From a virus, in IMG/VR virus record IMGVR_UViG_3300022920_000021, positions 1-34,556 of that record: a DNA stretch of 34,556 nucleotides; one strand, 5' to 3'. The position numbers and the translations under genes are program-made. The notes under the pieces are model-generated. The model did no database searches and was not told the origin of the DNA. It was given only the letters and a program-made list of their open reading frames with translations. Numbering within the stretch: the first letter of the stretch is position 1; every line of letters begins with the position of its first letter. Below, piece after piece: positions 22,223-30,266 of this stretch.

Positions 22223-25200
22223 TAGGCAATTCCAGCTGCTTCAAGCTGCTCTATGCGAGCCGTTAGGTTTTCAATAACTTCCTGCTGCTGCTGGAGCGCC
22301 TTCACTAGAATTGGATTCAGGTTGTCACTCCTAAGCGTCAGCCACTCCATCGTGTCAGAGACAAGGTGTTCTGAAATCTCCTGCTGCTCTTGGGCAATAA
22401 AACCTATGTCCTTCATCCCCGGCATCATGGTCTTATCGTTCCATGTGAACTCCACAGGACGCATCTGCATAATGGTTTCAATACCCATCACGCCATCCAC
22501 AATGTCTTTCTTCAAGCGCCTATCAGATGAGGAGTATCCAATAACACTAAATGCGTTGACGAGCGTAGGCCCAGCACCCGCTTGCATACCACTGTTGGTG
22601 ATGTTCTTTTGGAACTCAGTAGTCTGGCTGAACGTCTTTGTGCCAGTAAAGGTCTGTGTACCGCTGGTGCGGATTACGGTACTGTCTACAGTGAGAGTGC
22701 GATTAGCGGAGAGATTGCCGCCACCACTCAAACCATCACCTGTGGCTACGCTGCGTGAAGTGCGAACTACCGAACTATCCACAGCGAAACTGCGGTTAGC
22801 TGTCAGGTTGCCACCACCGGACAGACCATCACCCGCTGTGAGTGTTCTACTCGTAGGAACGCCGCCAATATCAGACGCGCTTACTGTGGCCTGTTCGATG
22901 ATTCCAAGATCACCAACCTGCAACAAGCGACCTTTCGTGGTGAACTGGACGGAGCCGAAACTACCCGTAGTAGCGGCAAACCCTGTCGCTGTAAGCGCCC
23001 CTGATGTGGTCTGGTCGCCGACGTTGGTACGCAGTACCGTGCTATCCACGCTGAGTGTGCGGTTAGCTGAAAGGTTGCCACCGCCACTCAAGCCAGTGCC
23101 TGATGAGATTGTTCTGCTAGTGGGAACACCATCAAGGTCAGCCGCCGTTACAGTAGCCTGTTCGATAATCCCCAAGTCGCCTACCTGTAGCAATCGACCC
23201 TTGTTCGCAAACAAAGTAGAACCAAAGCTACCGCCTACGGCAGCATATCCCGCAGCGGTTAAGCTACCTGATGTGGTCTGGTTGCCGCTGGTACGCAGTA
23301 CCGTGTCATCAACGGAAAGACTGCGGTTCTGTGAAAGATTACCGCCACCACTCAAACCTGAGTTTGCGCCTGTTGTCGAGATTGTTCTGCTAGTGGGAAC
23401 AAAATCTCCTGTTGTTTTAGATGATTGAGTTACAATCCCGAAATTACCGACTTCTAACAATCGGCCATTATCCGTTAGGTTAGCCGCACCCACTCCACCG
23501 TCTGTAGCAAACAGTCCAGCAGCAGTCAGGGTGCGCTCTATCTGTACGTCACCGTCTGCATCTTCAAATACCACCTTGTTTGCCGCATATGATGCTGGCT
23601 CGATAATTCCAAATGCGCCGACCTGTAACGCCTGGCCTGCTGGTGTGAGGTTAGCCGCACCTACCCCGCCGCTAGTGGCAAACAATCCCGCAGCAGATAG
23701 CGTCCTTGGTATCACCACATCGCCATCTTCATCCTTGGTGATAATATCGGCAGCATCAAAAGTTGACTGCTGGAGAATGCCAAATGGCCCGACCTCAATA
23801 TTGCGCCCTGTGTCTGTAAAGACCATAGAGCCGATACCTGCCGTGGAAATAATTCCGTCTGCAACAATCTCACCGTTTACCGTGACCTTCGTATCGGCCT
23901 CGTCTACTTGCATCAGGCTGGTGGCTACCCAAAGATCATTCCCTGCACAGACCAGAGTATCTTTGACACTGCCTACAGGTAGCGGGCCATCGCCACCGCC
24001 GCCCGTTAGATCATCGGCAGAGAAGGCCGACTGCGTGATGATTCCGTAATCACCGACCTCAAGCAGCTTACCTTTGGTTGGCAAGTTAGCCGCACCTACG
24101 CCCCCCCCAGTGGCAAACAACCCCTCGGCAGATAGGGTTCGTGTTATCTGTACATCACCTTCTTCATCCTCTACGACTACTTTGTCTGCGTCATACTCGG
24201 ATGGCACGATAATCCCAAAGTCACCGACTTCTAACGATCGACCTACAGGGTTCAGGTTTACTGCACCCAGACCCCCTTCAGTAGCAACGACCCCTGCGGC
24301 AGTTAATGTTCTGGGGACTGTAAAGTCTCCGTCAGGCTCAAAGGCGAAATTGCTTTGATTGCCATCTACATCAATGGTCGCAACATACATTCCAGAGCTT
24401 GCGCCTGTTGCTGCAAACGTAATGGCGTTGCCACCAAAAAGGTTAGAGATTTGTGTCAGCTTCCAATCTTTTGTGCCATCAGTTGAAAAACGCAGCTCTC
24501 CTGTAATTGGCGAACTTAACTCAGTGCCACCTAAAGGAACATAATCGCCACAATCTCCGCCACCGCCACTACCGCCACCGCCGCCAAGGCTGGTAACACT
24601 TGTGACTTCACGCGGCCTAAAGCCATTTACATCATCATCGCAGCCCATTGAAAAGCTTGTGAACTTATCTTTGTTACTATTCTGATTCTGTAACCGGGAC
24701 AGGAGGGCTGTAGCTTGCTGGAGCTTTAATGCTGCGTCAGACTGGTTCTGGCGGGCCTGTATTTCTGATGCCGCCATAAGGACGATCAAAGTGCCATCCA
24801 GCTCACACTTGTCGTTACCGTCTTTGAATTGCTTGAGTTTGCGGAAACCAGTAAGACGCACCTGGCCATCGTTATTGTTAGATGATCGCGATGGGACCGG
24901 CCACAACTCGATAAGACCAATATCATCAACAACACCGGTATCTTCTGCAACGTCCCAAGCAACCAAGGGCCACGATCTTGCATCGCGGTCAGAGTCATAT
25001 GTGGAGTATTGGCGCTCATCAATGCCGTGCGAAAGACAGTGCCAGGCGCTGCCATACTTAAAACTTACATCAATGATTCTTTCGTAAGCCAGATCGTTAG
25101 GTACTGAATAGTACCGCTGGCCTTTCTCGATTAGCAGATCACGACTGACCTTGAACCAAGGCCAATCGTATTCTTCCCATAGCCGCTCTTGCGTCCGCTT

Positions 25201-25311
25201 TAGGACTTGAACGAGATAATCCCGGCCATTTATAGATACAGCCGGATTGGTAGAGTGACCGACTTCAGCCCGTAACTGCTCTACCAGATCGTCTAAACGT
25301 ACACCGCGCAT
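22222..25311 (-). CDS. Head-tail adaptor fused to a tail fibre with an S74 chaperone domain
   Basis: One open frame of 1029 aa joins two usually separate proteins. Residues 1-240 look like a podovirus head-tail adaptor (RTQERLWEEYDWPWF, GQRYYSVPNDLAYERI). Residues 242-252 are a Gly/Ser linker (LGGGGGSGGGG). Residues 255-928 are fibre repeats: seven copies of a unit of about 35 residues (core GRLLQVGDLGIIEQA) and four copies of GLSGGGNLSANRTLSVDST. The last 101 residues are a peptidase S74 intramolecular chaperone starting SDRRLKKD (Ser929, Asp930, Lys934), which trimerises fibres and then cleaves itself off; its end has the coiled coil ALQQQQEVIENLTARIEQLE. The fusion would attach fibres directly to the neck. 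Confidence 0.88.
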   Translation of the reverse strand: MRGVRLDDLVEQLRAEVGHSTNPAVSINGRDYLVQVLKRTQERLWEEYDWPWFKVSRDLLIEKGQRYYSVPNDLAYERIIDVSFKYGSAWHCLSHGIDERQYSTYDSDRDARSWPLVAWDVAEDTGVVDDIGLIELWPVPSRSSNNNDGQVRLTGFRKLKQFKDGNDKCELDGTLIVLMAASEIQARQNQSDAALKLQQATALLSRLQNQNSNKDKFTSFSMGCDDDVNGFRPREVTSVTSLGGGGGSGGGGDCGDYVPLGGTELSSPITGELRFSTDGTKDWKLTQISNLFGGNAITFAATGASSGMYVATIDVDGNQSNFAFEPDGDFTVPRTLTAAGVVATEGGLGAVNLNPVGRSLEVGDFGIIVPSEYDADKVVVEDEEGDVQITRTLSAEGLFATGGGVGAANLPTKGKLLEVGDYGIITQSAFSADDLTGGGGDGPLPVGSVKDTLVCAGNDLWVATSLMQVDEADTKVTVNGEIVADGIISTAGIGSMVFTDTGRNIEVGPFGILQQSTFDAADIITKDEDGDVVIPRTLSAAGLFATSGGVGAANLTPAGQALQVGAFGIIEPASYAANKVVFEDADGDVQIERTLTAAGLFATDGGVGAANLTDNGRLLEVGNFGIVTQSSKTTGDFVPTSRTISTTGANSGLSGGGNLSQNRSLSVDDTVLRTSGNQTTSGSLTAAGYAAVGGSFGSTLFANKGRLLQVGDLGIIEQATVTAADLDGVPTSRTISSGTGLSGGGNLSANRTLSVDSTVLRTNVGDQTTSGALTATGFAATTGSFGSVQFTTKGRLLQVGDLGIIEQATVSASDIGGVPTSRTLTAGDGLSGGGNLTANRSFAVDSSVVRTSRSVATGDGLSGGGNLSANRTLTVDSTVIRTSGTQTFTGTKTFSQTTEFQKNITNSGMQAGAGPTLVNAFSVIGYSSSDRRLKKDIVDGVMGIETIMQMRPVEFTWNDKTMMPGMKDIGFIAQEQQEISEHLVSDTMEWLTLRSDNLNPILVKALQQQQEVIENLTARIEQLEAAGIA

Positions 25312-25320
25312 GGGTCTTCC

Positions 25321-25755
25321 TCACAGGGCGGCCCCAACCTCTAGGTCTTCATCACCATCATCATCAGACTCTGGCTCTACCTTTGGGGTTCTGACCTTTC
25401 TTGTCTTTGCTACCTGTTCATCTTCAAGCTGATCGGCCATGTCATGTTGGGCCGTTGCAGCTGGGGCGAACAAAGCAGAATTCAAATTCAGCCTACGCAC
25501 GTCTTTTGGAAACTCACCGCCACTATCTCGCCAAATGTCATTTACCAGCTTCTGGTGCTTAGGGTAATGGCGCATAAGGCGCTCCCTTTCATCCAGCTGA
25601 TTAATGCGGGGATTTCCAGTAACCTCAATATTCTGAACTGCGGCCTCGCCATGTATCGCTCGGAGCAATACCAGCTCTGGTACAGTTACTTTGGACCGGG
25701 GATGCTTGTTTTGCAGATCACCACCGATAGCTACAAGGCAATTAATTGTGTGCAT
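25321..25755 (-). CDS. 144-aa structural-region hypothetical protein
   Basis: Not recognised. The N-terminal part (MHTINCLVAIGGDLQNKHP) and the pattern VTVPELVLLRAIHGEAAVQNIEV resemble small phage proteins encoded between the capsid and the adaptor. The second half is an acidic, unstructured tail (EDEQVAKTRKV, then PESDDDGDEDLEVGAAL). It begins just after the terminator-like hairpin that follows the capsid gene, with AGAGAGA as a purine-rich ribosome site. Position suggests a head-completion or virion-assembly protein. Its acidic tail may be a DNA mimic or simple linker. Confidence 0.75.
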   Translation of the reverse strand: MHTINCLVAIGGDLQNKHPRSKVTVPELVLLRAIHGEAAVQNIEVTGNPRINQLDERERLMRHYPKHQKLVNDIWRDSGGEFPKDVRRLNLNSALFAPAATAQHDMADQLEDEQVAKTRKVRTPKVEPESDDDGDEDLEVGAAL

Positions 25756-25774
25756 AGATTCTCTCTCTTAATTG

Positions 25775-25800
25775 AAAAGCAGGGGCGTTGCCGCCCCCGC
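25775..25800 (-). terminator. Hairpin terminator after the capsid gene
   Basis: On the minus strand, GCGGGGGCG pairs with CGCCCCTGC (nine pairs, one G-T) around a GCAA loop, which is a GNRA tetraloop, and is followed by TTTTC. It is well placed to reduce transcription beyond the capsid gene, giving more capsid mRNA than downstream tail mRNA, or to protect the mRNA 3' end. Confidence 0.65.
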
Positions 25801-25829
25801 AATGGTTCCAACTAAGACAATCTAATCGC

Positions 25830-26882
25830 TTATGCGATTTCGTAAAGGCCGTGACAGTTAAGCTGATCTGCGCACATTTGACCGGTATAGGTCTTTGCTT
25901 TGAAGATCGCGTAAATGTCATGTGGCCGCGCGGGATTGTGATCCTTGCCCCACTCCTGATCCATCGCATACATATACAGTCTGCGCGTATCAAGAACGTA
26001 GCAACGCTTCTCAAACCCTAGATCGTCCATTGTTGGGTCATACTGGAAAGTAATTCCGTTGTAACTTACATCAGCGATGCTAATGTCAGTCGCATTAGAC
26101 TGCTTCCAGCCTCGGTCTGTGTAGTAGCCCTTTTCACGGAGCTGCACAATCAGCGCATCAAGGAAGTCTGATCCAGCCAAAACTAGGTTTGGCTTGCCAC
26201 CAAAGCGGCGCAGCTGTCGCCACTCGCTATGGAAGACTTCTGGGATTTGCTCAGAGGCAGTCGCTATTGACTTGTAACGGTTTCTCCACCAAGGCATTGT
26301 CGCGCGATCAAGACCGCCAGTAACGCCAACAGCGGGAGTATCAGTCACAAAATACTGAACGCCCAAGAAACCCAGAGGATCGGTGGTGCCATCACCCCAG
26401 AGCATATCGTTCATCTGCTTGGAGATAATCTCCGAAAATGTTTCGATCTTGTCCTGCATGATGTTAGTGATCGCAGTCACTTCACGCTTACTGTGATTGC
26501 TGGTCCCTTTGCCCATCGCTGAATCAACAACGGTAATACCGTCAATTTTCAGCTCAGTCAGAGTGCAGTTCCAACCAGTGTGAACCTCACGCCAAGGGAA
26601 CTTAGCGCGCTCGATCCCGGCGATGTTGCCATACGCAACGGTATCGTCATGGGTGTAACCGCTCAGATCACCGGGGTTAGTCGCCTGGCCACCTTCAAAC
26701 TCGTACTTACCTTTGACAGGACGAGTAATGTCGCCTTTGCCGCCGGGGAAGTTCTTACGACCCGCTTCCATTAACTTCAATAGAGGCTTGTCTTGGATGG
26801 ATTGTGGCAAGGGTTGCCCCTTGAAATGAAAATCTAACGCAGCATTTGCAATGCTGGATAATTCGCCCGTTGTAAAAGCCAT
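25830..26882 (-). CDS. Major capsid protein
   Basis: 350 aa in the place expected for the major capsid protein, directly after the scaffold. Segments typical of podovirus coat proteins are HFKGQPLPQSIQDKPLLKLME near residue 18, the long glycine-containing loop with GGKGDITRPVKGKYEF (E-loop region), KREVTAITNIMQDKIETFSEIISKQMNDMLWGDG (spine helix) and FGGKPNLVLAGSDFLDALIVQL near residue 220, which gives the HK97-type A domain. The C-terminus, QLNCHGLYEIA, ends with a strand. The hairpin terminator immediately downstream fits the high level expected. No processing protease is visible in the window. Family assignment is by order and pattern. Confidence 0.88.
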   Translation of the reverse strand: MAFTTGELSSIANAALDFHFKGQPLPQSIQDKPLLKLMEAGRKNFPGGKGDITRPVKGKYEFEGGQATNPGDLSGYTHDDTVAYGNIAGIERAKFPWREVHTGWNCTLTELKIDGITVVDSAMGKGTSNHSKREVTAITNIMQDKIETFSEIISKQMNDMLWGDGTTDPLGFLGVQYFVTDTPAVGVTGGLDRATMPWWRNRYKSIATASEQIPEVFHSEWRQLRRFGGKPNLVLAGSDFLDALIVQLREKGYYTDRGWKQSNATDISIADVSYNGITFQYDPTMDDLGFEKRCYVLDTRRLYMYAMDQEWGKDHNPARPHDIYAIFKAKTYTGQMCADQLNCHGLYEIA

Positions 26883-26887
26883 GATAT

Positions 26888-27913
26888 TTAATCCTCAGAT
26901 ACGTTGCCCAGTGCGCCGGAGATTGCTTCAAACATTGACCCCGGATTAGCCGCTGCTGGACGGTTATTACCTCGCCCTGAGAGTGTTCTGGTCGGTCTTG
27001 GTGTTGGCTTGAACGCGGATAGTCTCTCTGAGACATTTTGGTGCGCTGCTTTAGCCAATGCCACGGCCTCCTCGGTTGATTCCGGCATACCACCGGCTGC
27101 CACCAAGGCAGTTAACTCCCGTTTGACGAACTCATGTTTCTCTGGGGAGTAGTCTGGGTCGCTAGATTGAACGCTTTGCTGGAAAGCATTCACCGCGTTA
27201 ACGATATTCTGCTGCTGGTGCGCTGATTCATTAACTCTGCGTTGCTCTGCCTCGGCTTCCGCCTGGCGTTGCTGTCGCTCTAAATCAGCTCTGGACTTGG
27301 ACAGCTCTCTCGCTGATTCCTCATCCATATAGCCATCGTCAACTTTCTGCTGCAAATCCGAATTCAGAGTATGTCCGGTGCGTTGAGACATATCCGACAT
27401 GAACTCCGCGAGGAGCTGCTGCGCCTTTTCGGGTTCCGTTGCCAGCATTACCGGCATTGAAAACCAATTTACAATCTGGTCTTGACTTAGACCCGCTTGC
27501 TTGGCGTGAGCTTCAATGTTGGATAGGTTATCTCTAACCCCAATCAGTTCACTGTTTTCGGTACGCAACTGCTTCCGCTCATGGATAAGCTCTTGAAAAC
27601 GCTCGATTTTACCCAGAGGAACTTCATTGTCACGCATCATCTGGATGAAGGCTTCGTCCTCATCCACTTCTGCAACAGGCGGCTCATCATTTAATTCGCC
27701 AGTCTGCTCCACACTTTCCGGTGACGGATCGGGAGCTTCATTAGAAGGATCGTATTCTTGCTCTGAAAAGTCTTCGTCCTCAACCGGACTACCGACAACA
27801 GAGAGAATTGCATCCTCCATAGTCTGCTCTACGTCTGAGCTGGACGATGGCTCGTTAACGTCCTGAGAATCGGGGCTGGTAGACGATTCCAGCTCCTCTG
27901 CCATTTCTGACAT
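26888..27913 (-). CDS. Scaffolding protein
   Basis: 341 aa, very acidic for the first 100 residues (runs of Asp, Glu and Ser such as SPVEDEDFSEQEYDPSNEAP), then helical and coiled-coil (ERFQELIHERKQLRTENSELIG; SRADLERQQRQAEAEAEQRRVNE), ending with a basic, Pro/Arg-rich segment (KPTPRPTRTLSGRGNNRPAA). This shape, with a coiled-coil middle and a basic capsid-binding C-terminus, is characteristic of podovirus scaffold proteins, which template capsid assembly and leave before DNA packaging. It starts with GAGG about 9 bases before ATG and ends six bases before the capsid start. Confidence 0.85.
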   Translation of the reverse strand: MSEMAEELESSTSPDSQDVNEPSSSSDVEQTMEDAILSVVGSPVEDEDFSEQEYDPSNEAPDPSPESVEQTGELNDEPPVAEVDEDEAFIQMMRDNEVPLGKIERFQELIHERKQLRTENSELIGVRDNLSNIEAHAKQAGLSQDQIVNWFSMPVMLATEPEKAQQLLAEFMSDMSQRTGHTLNSDLQQKVDDGYMDEESARELSKSRADLERQQRQAEAEAEQRRVNESAHQQQNIVNAVNAFQQSVQSSDPDYSPEKHEFVKRELTALVAAGGMPESTEEAVALAKAAHQNVSERLSAFKPTPRPTRTLSGRGNNRPAAANPGSMFEAISGALGNVSED

Positions 27914-27938
27914 ATTTACGTCCTCTTATAATCTGTTG

Positions 27939-27953
27939 ATAGTCTAAGACTAT
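27939..27953. promoter_or_regulatory. 15-bp perfect dyad ATAGTCTAAGACTAT upstream of the scaffold gene
   Basis: Seven-base arms around one central base, in the 45-base gap between the 85-aa gene and the scaffold. On the minus strand it is followed by GATTATAAGAGG, which contains an A/T-rich -10-like hexamer. It might be an operator or an RNA processing hairpin for capsid-region expression. Confidence 0.4.
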
Positions 27954-27958
27954 TAAGT

Positions 27959-28216
27959 CTACATGTCCACACAAGCGACACGCCTATATTCATACACCGG
28001 GCCTTTGTAGCTCCATGCGTATTTTGATGTTTTACCCGGCTTATAGGATTCATGCTTTACCCTACGCATGACCCGGCCCTTTTCTTTGAGACTCTGAATT
28101 CTGCGGCGGAGCTTATGAAAGGTTAATTCATTAAAAGTAGTGGCCACCCAAATCTCCCGACTGGTCAGCCACTCAGGATTCTCATCCATCCAATCCCATA
28201 GCTCGTTAGGGGTCAT
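27959..28216 (-). CDS. 85-aa winged-helix-like protein between portal and scaffold
   Basis: An 85-aa basic protein. ELTFHKLRRRIQSLKEKGRVMRRV looks like the recognition helix and wing of a winged-helix DNA-binding fold, preceded by NELWDWMDENPEWLTSREIW as the first helix. The wing continues in YKPGKTSKYAWSYKGPVYEY. A DNA-binding protein inside a head gene cluster is unusual; it could be a small regulator of late genes or a packaging accessory. The start overlaps the portal stop by 4 nt. I know of no named family. DNA binding is inferred from the pattern only. Confidence 0.72.
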   Translation of the reverse strand: MTPNELWDWMDENPEWLTSREIWVATTFNELTFHKLRRRIQSLKEKGRVMRRVKHESYKPGKTSKYAWSYKGPVYEYRRVACVDM

Positions 28217-30264
28217 ACAGCAGCCATCGCCTGGCGATCACGATTACCCTGCGGCCCAGCACCCTGACTCGGCTCCGCTGGTTGCGCGGCATTGTTAGCG
28301 CCCGCACCACCCTGCGCATTCGGGTCTTGCTCTGCTCCGGTTGCTTGCGTTTGATTATTCATCGTCATTATCGAGGGCAGATTCCCGGCAATCGCCTCCG
28401 ACAGGTCTATAGAATCATCCACGGCCTCGATGAGCAGCTTGGCCAGCCACTCAGGAGATACGCCTGGCACCTGAATCAGGAAAGGAACCAACTGCTGGAG
28501 TGCTTGCTGGCGCTGCGCCCGATTCGGCCTACCGTTACTACCGGCAACCACATCAAGATAAATTTCCTTCTGAATGTTTTCCTGTGACATATCTGGCCAA
28601 ATAGCTCCTTGGCCGATCAACTCACGCACAGTCTCTTTGGATAGTTCCGCCAGCATCACCTGACCAGCATCTCTGGCTATATCTGTGAGGAAATCATTTA
28701 ACTCGTCTATTTCCGCCTCTAGCGCACCGGTACGGTTCGCCTCCGCAATACTGGATTCGGTAGCAGTAGCCCCAGAGGTAGTTCCAAACGTAGACTCGTT
28801 AGCGCCTACCGCCAGAAACACATCATTCATCAACTGGCTTGTGTCATACAGGTTTGGGTCCACTCCGATCTTTGGTAGAGCTTGCAACATATCCGCAACC
28901 TTTTGGCCCGGAACAAGACCGTCAATCTCAATAACGGCATTCGATGGGTGGCTACCAAGGTTTGCTTTGTCCTCAATGCTCATAGAGCCGCGTGGAGTCG
29001 CATAGCCGGGCCTGTTAGCCATCCTATGCTCACGCATGGACTCGCGAGTACGGTTCATCTCCATCTGCTGATCGGCCATTAGACGAACGTCAGAGGGCGG
29101 GAACAGCTTCTTAGAATGCTCAAGCTGGTTGTAACACAGCGCGTATACCGGAAAGAATCGCTCTAACGTAACATCAGGAGCCTCTGGTTCCTCAAGAAAA
29201 TCACGATACCCATCGACCATTGTGTATTTCAGGCCACTAGGCTTGTGATAGAAAACCCACACACAGGCCATATTTGACTGCTCATCCGCTAAGTCATTAC
29301 GGGGGTTCCTGTTGTACTCATCACCAGTAGTCGAATACTGGTTGTACGTTTGGTTCCCTTCCATGCCTATATCAATATTGAAAAACTCTTTAATCTCATT
29401 TGGAGTCATAAACAGTTCTTCGGTCAACCAGTCAGCACCCATCCATCCAGTAAGACAAGTACAGCGCGGATCGGGGATGATGCTTGTTGAACTTGGAAAA
29501 TCAAACACCAAACCCTCGCGCAGAATGATTTCCTTTTCCTGCTCCATCTGCGCCATCGCCAGCTTTAGCTCCTCGGCCTCCGCACTATCCGGCGTTACAG
29601 AATTTTCATCATTCTCCAAATCACCTTGCAGCCGCTCGATATGCGCCAGGCGCGTAGCAAAATCCTGAATCTTGGCCCGGTTATCAGGAGACAGGTCCAT
29701 TTCTCGCTGAAAACCTATCTTGATGTAACCAACAGAAGTTTGAACCGCCGAACGAACACATTTCTTCATTTGTGCCTTGAAGCTAGGCTGTTGCTCGTCT
29801 GTGTAGTAGCGATAGAGCTTTTCCATCGACTCTCCAACCCGGTCCATCATCCGGCTCTTGGCGTTACCCTCTTGAATATCTTGCATCAGGGCCATCGCTT
29901 CTTCCGGCAGGGGCATTTTAGCTTCCTGCGCCATCTGGATTTGCGCCTGTGCCATCTGGATGGACTGCGAATCGCCATCCCACATCTTGTAAACCATCCG
30001 GTGTTTGCGCTTGGCAATCGCCCTTGGGTTCTTCGCATAGAGCGCCGCCACTTTCTGACGCACAAATCGCTGCGTAATGTTCACCGTATAACACGACTTT
30101 TTCCAGTTACGGGTCCGGCCAGTCATGGCCATTTCCATATCTTCCAGCATCTGGTCAAAATCTGTTTTGAAATGCTTTTTAGCTTGCCGGACTTTACCCT
30201 GCATACTTTCGCACAACGCCTGGCGGGCTTCCGGTGTTTCTAAATCTGCTGCCTTTACATACAT
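28213..30264 (-). CDS. Portal protein
   Basis: Expected position (after the large terminase) and length (683 aa from ATG at 30264, two bases after the terminase stop). A GTG at 30273 would add three residues and overlap the terminase; the ATG is preferred. The middle contains segments typical of portal proteins: MEMNRTRESMREHRMANRPGY (long helix), GSHPSNAVIEIDG, and a C-terminal helical region with TESSIAEANRTGALEAEIDEL followed by DFLTDIARDAGQVMLAEL. It forms the twelve-fold ring through which the terminase threads DNA. The C-terminal 60 residues are Gln/Asn/Gly/Ala-rich and probably flexible. Confidence 0.88.
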   Translation of the reverse strand: MYVKAADLETPEARQALCESMQGKVRQAKKHFKTDFDQMLEDMEMAMTGRTRNWKKSCYTVNITQRFVRQKVAALYAKNPRAIAKRKHRMVYKMWDGDSQSIQMAQAQIQMAQEAKMPLPEEAMALMQDIQEGNAKSRMMDRVGESMEKLYRYYTDEQQPSFKAQMKKCVRSAVQTSVGYIKIGFQREMDLSPDNRAKIQDFATRLAHIERLQGDLENDENSVTPDSAEAEELKLAMAQMEQEKEIILREGLVFDFPSSTSIIPDPRCTCLTGWMGADWLTEELFMTPNEIKEFFNIDIGMEGNQTYNQYSTTGDEYNRNPRNDLADEQSNMACVWVFYHKPSGLKYTMVDGYRDFLEEPEAPDVTLERFFPVYALCYNQLEHSKKLFPPSDVRLMADQQMEMNRTRESMREHRMANRPGYATPRGSMSIEDKANLGSHPSNAVIEIDGLVPGQKVADMLQALPKIGVDPNLYDTSQLMNDVFLAVGANESTFGTTSGATATESSIAEANRTGALEAEIDELNDFLTDIARDAGQVMLAELSKETVRELIGQGAIWPDMSQENIQKEIYLDVVAGSNGRPNRAQRQQALQQLVPFLIQVPGVSPEWLAKLLIEAVDDSIDLSEAIAGNLPSIMTMNNQTQATGAEQDPNAQGGAGANNAAQPAEPSQGAGPQGNRDRQAMAAV

Positions 30265-30266
30265 AA

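Noticed and set aside
22253-23428. Long plus-strand frame of 391 codons opposite the fibre repeats
   Set aside because: It mirrors the tandem repeats of the fibre gene, giving Pro/Leu/Val-rich repeats, and has no promoter or ribosome site. Long antisense frames are usual opposite repetitive genes.
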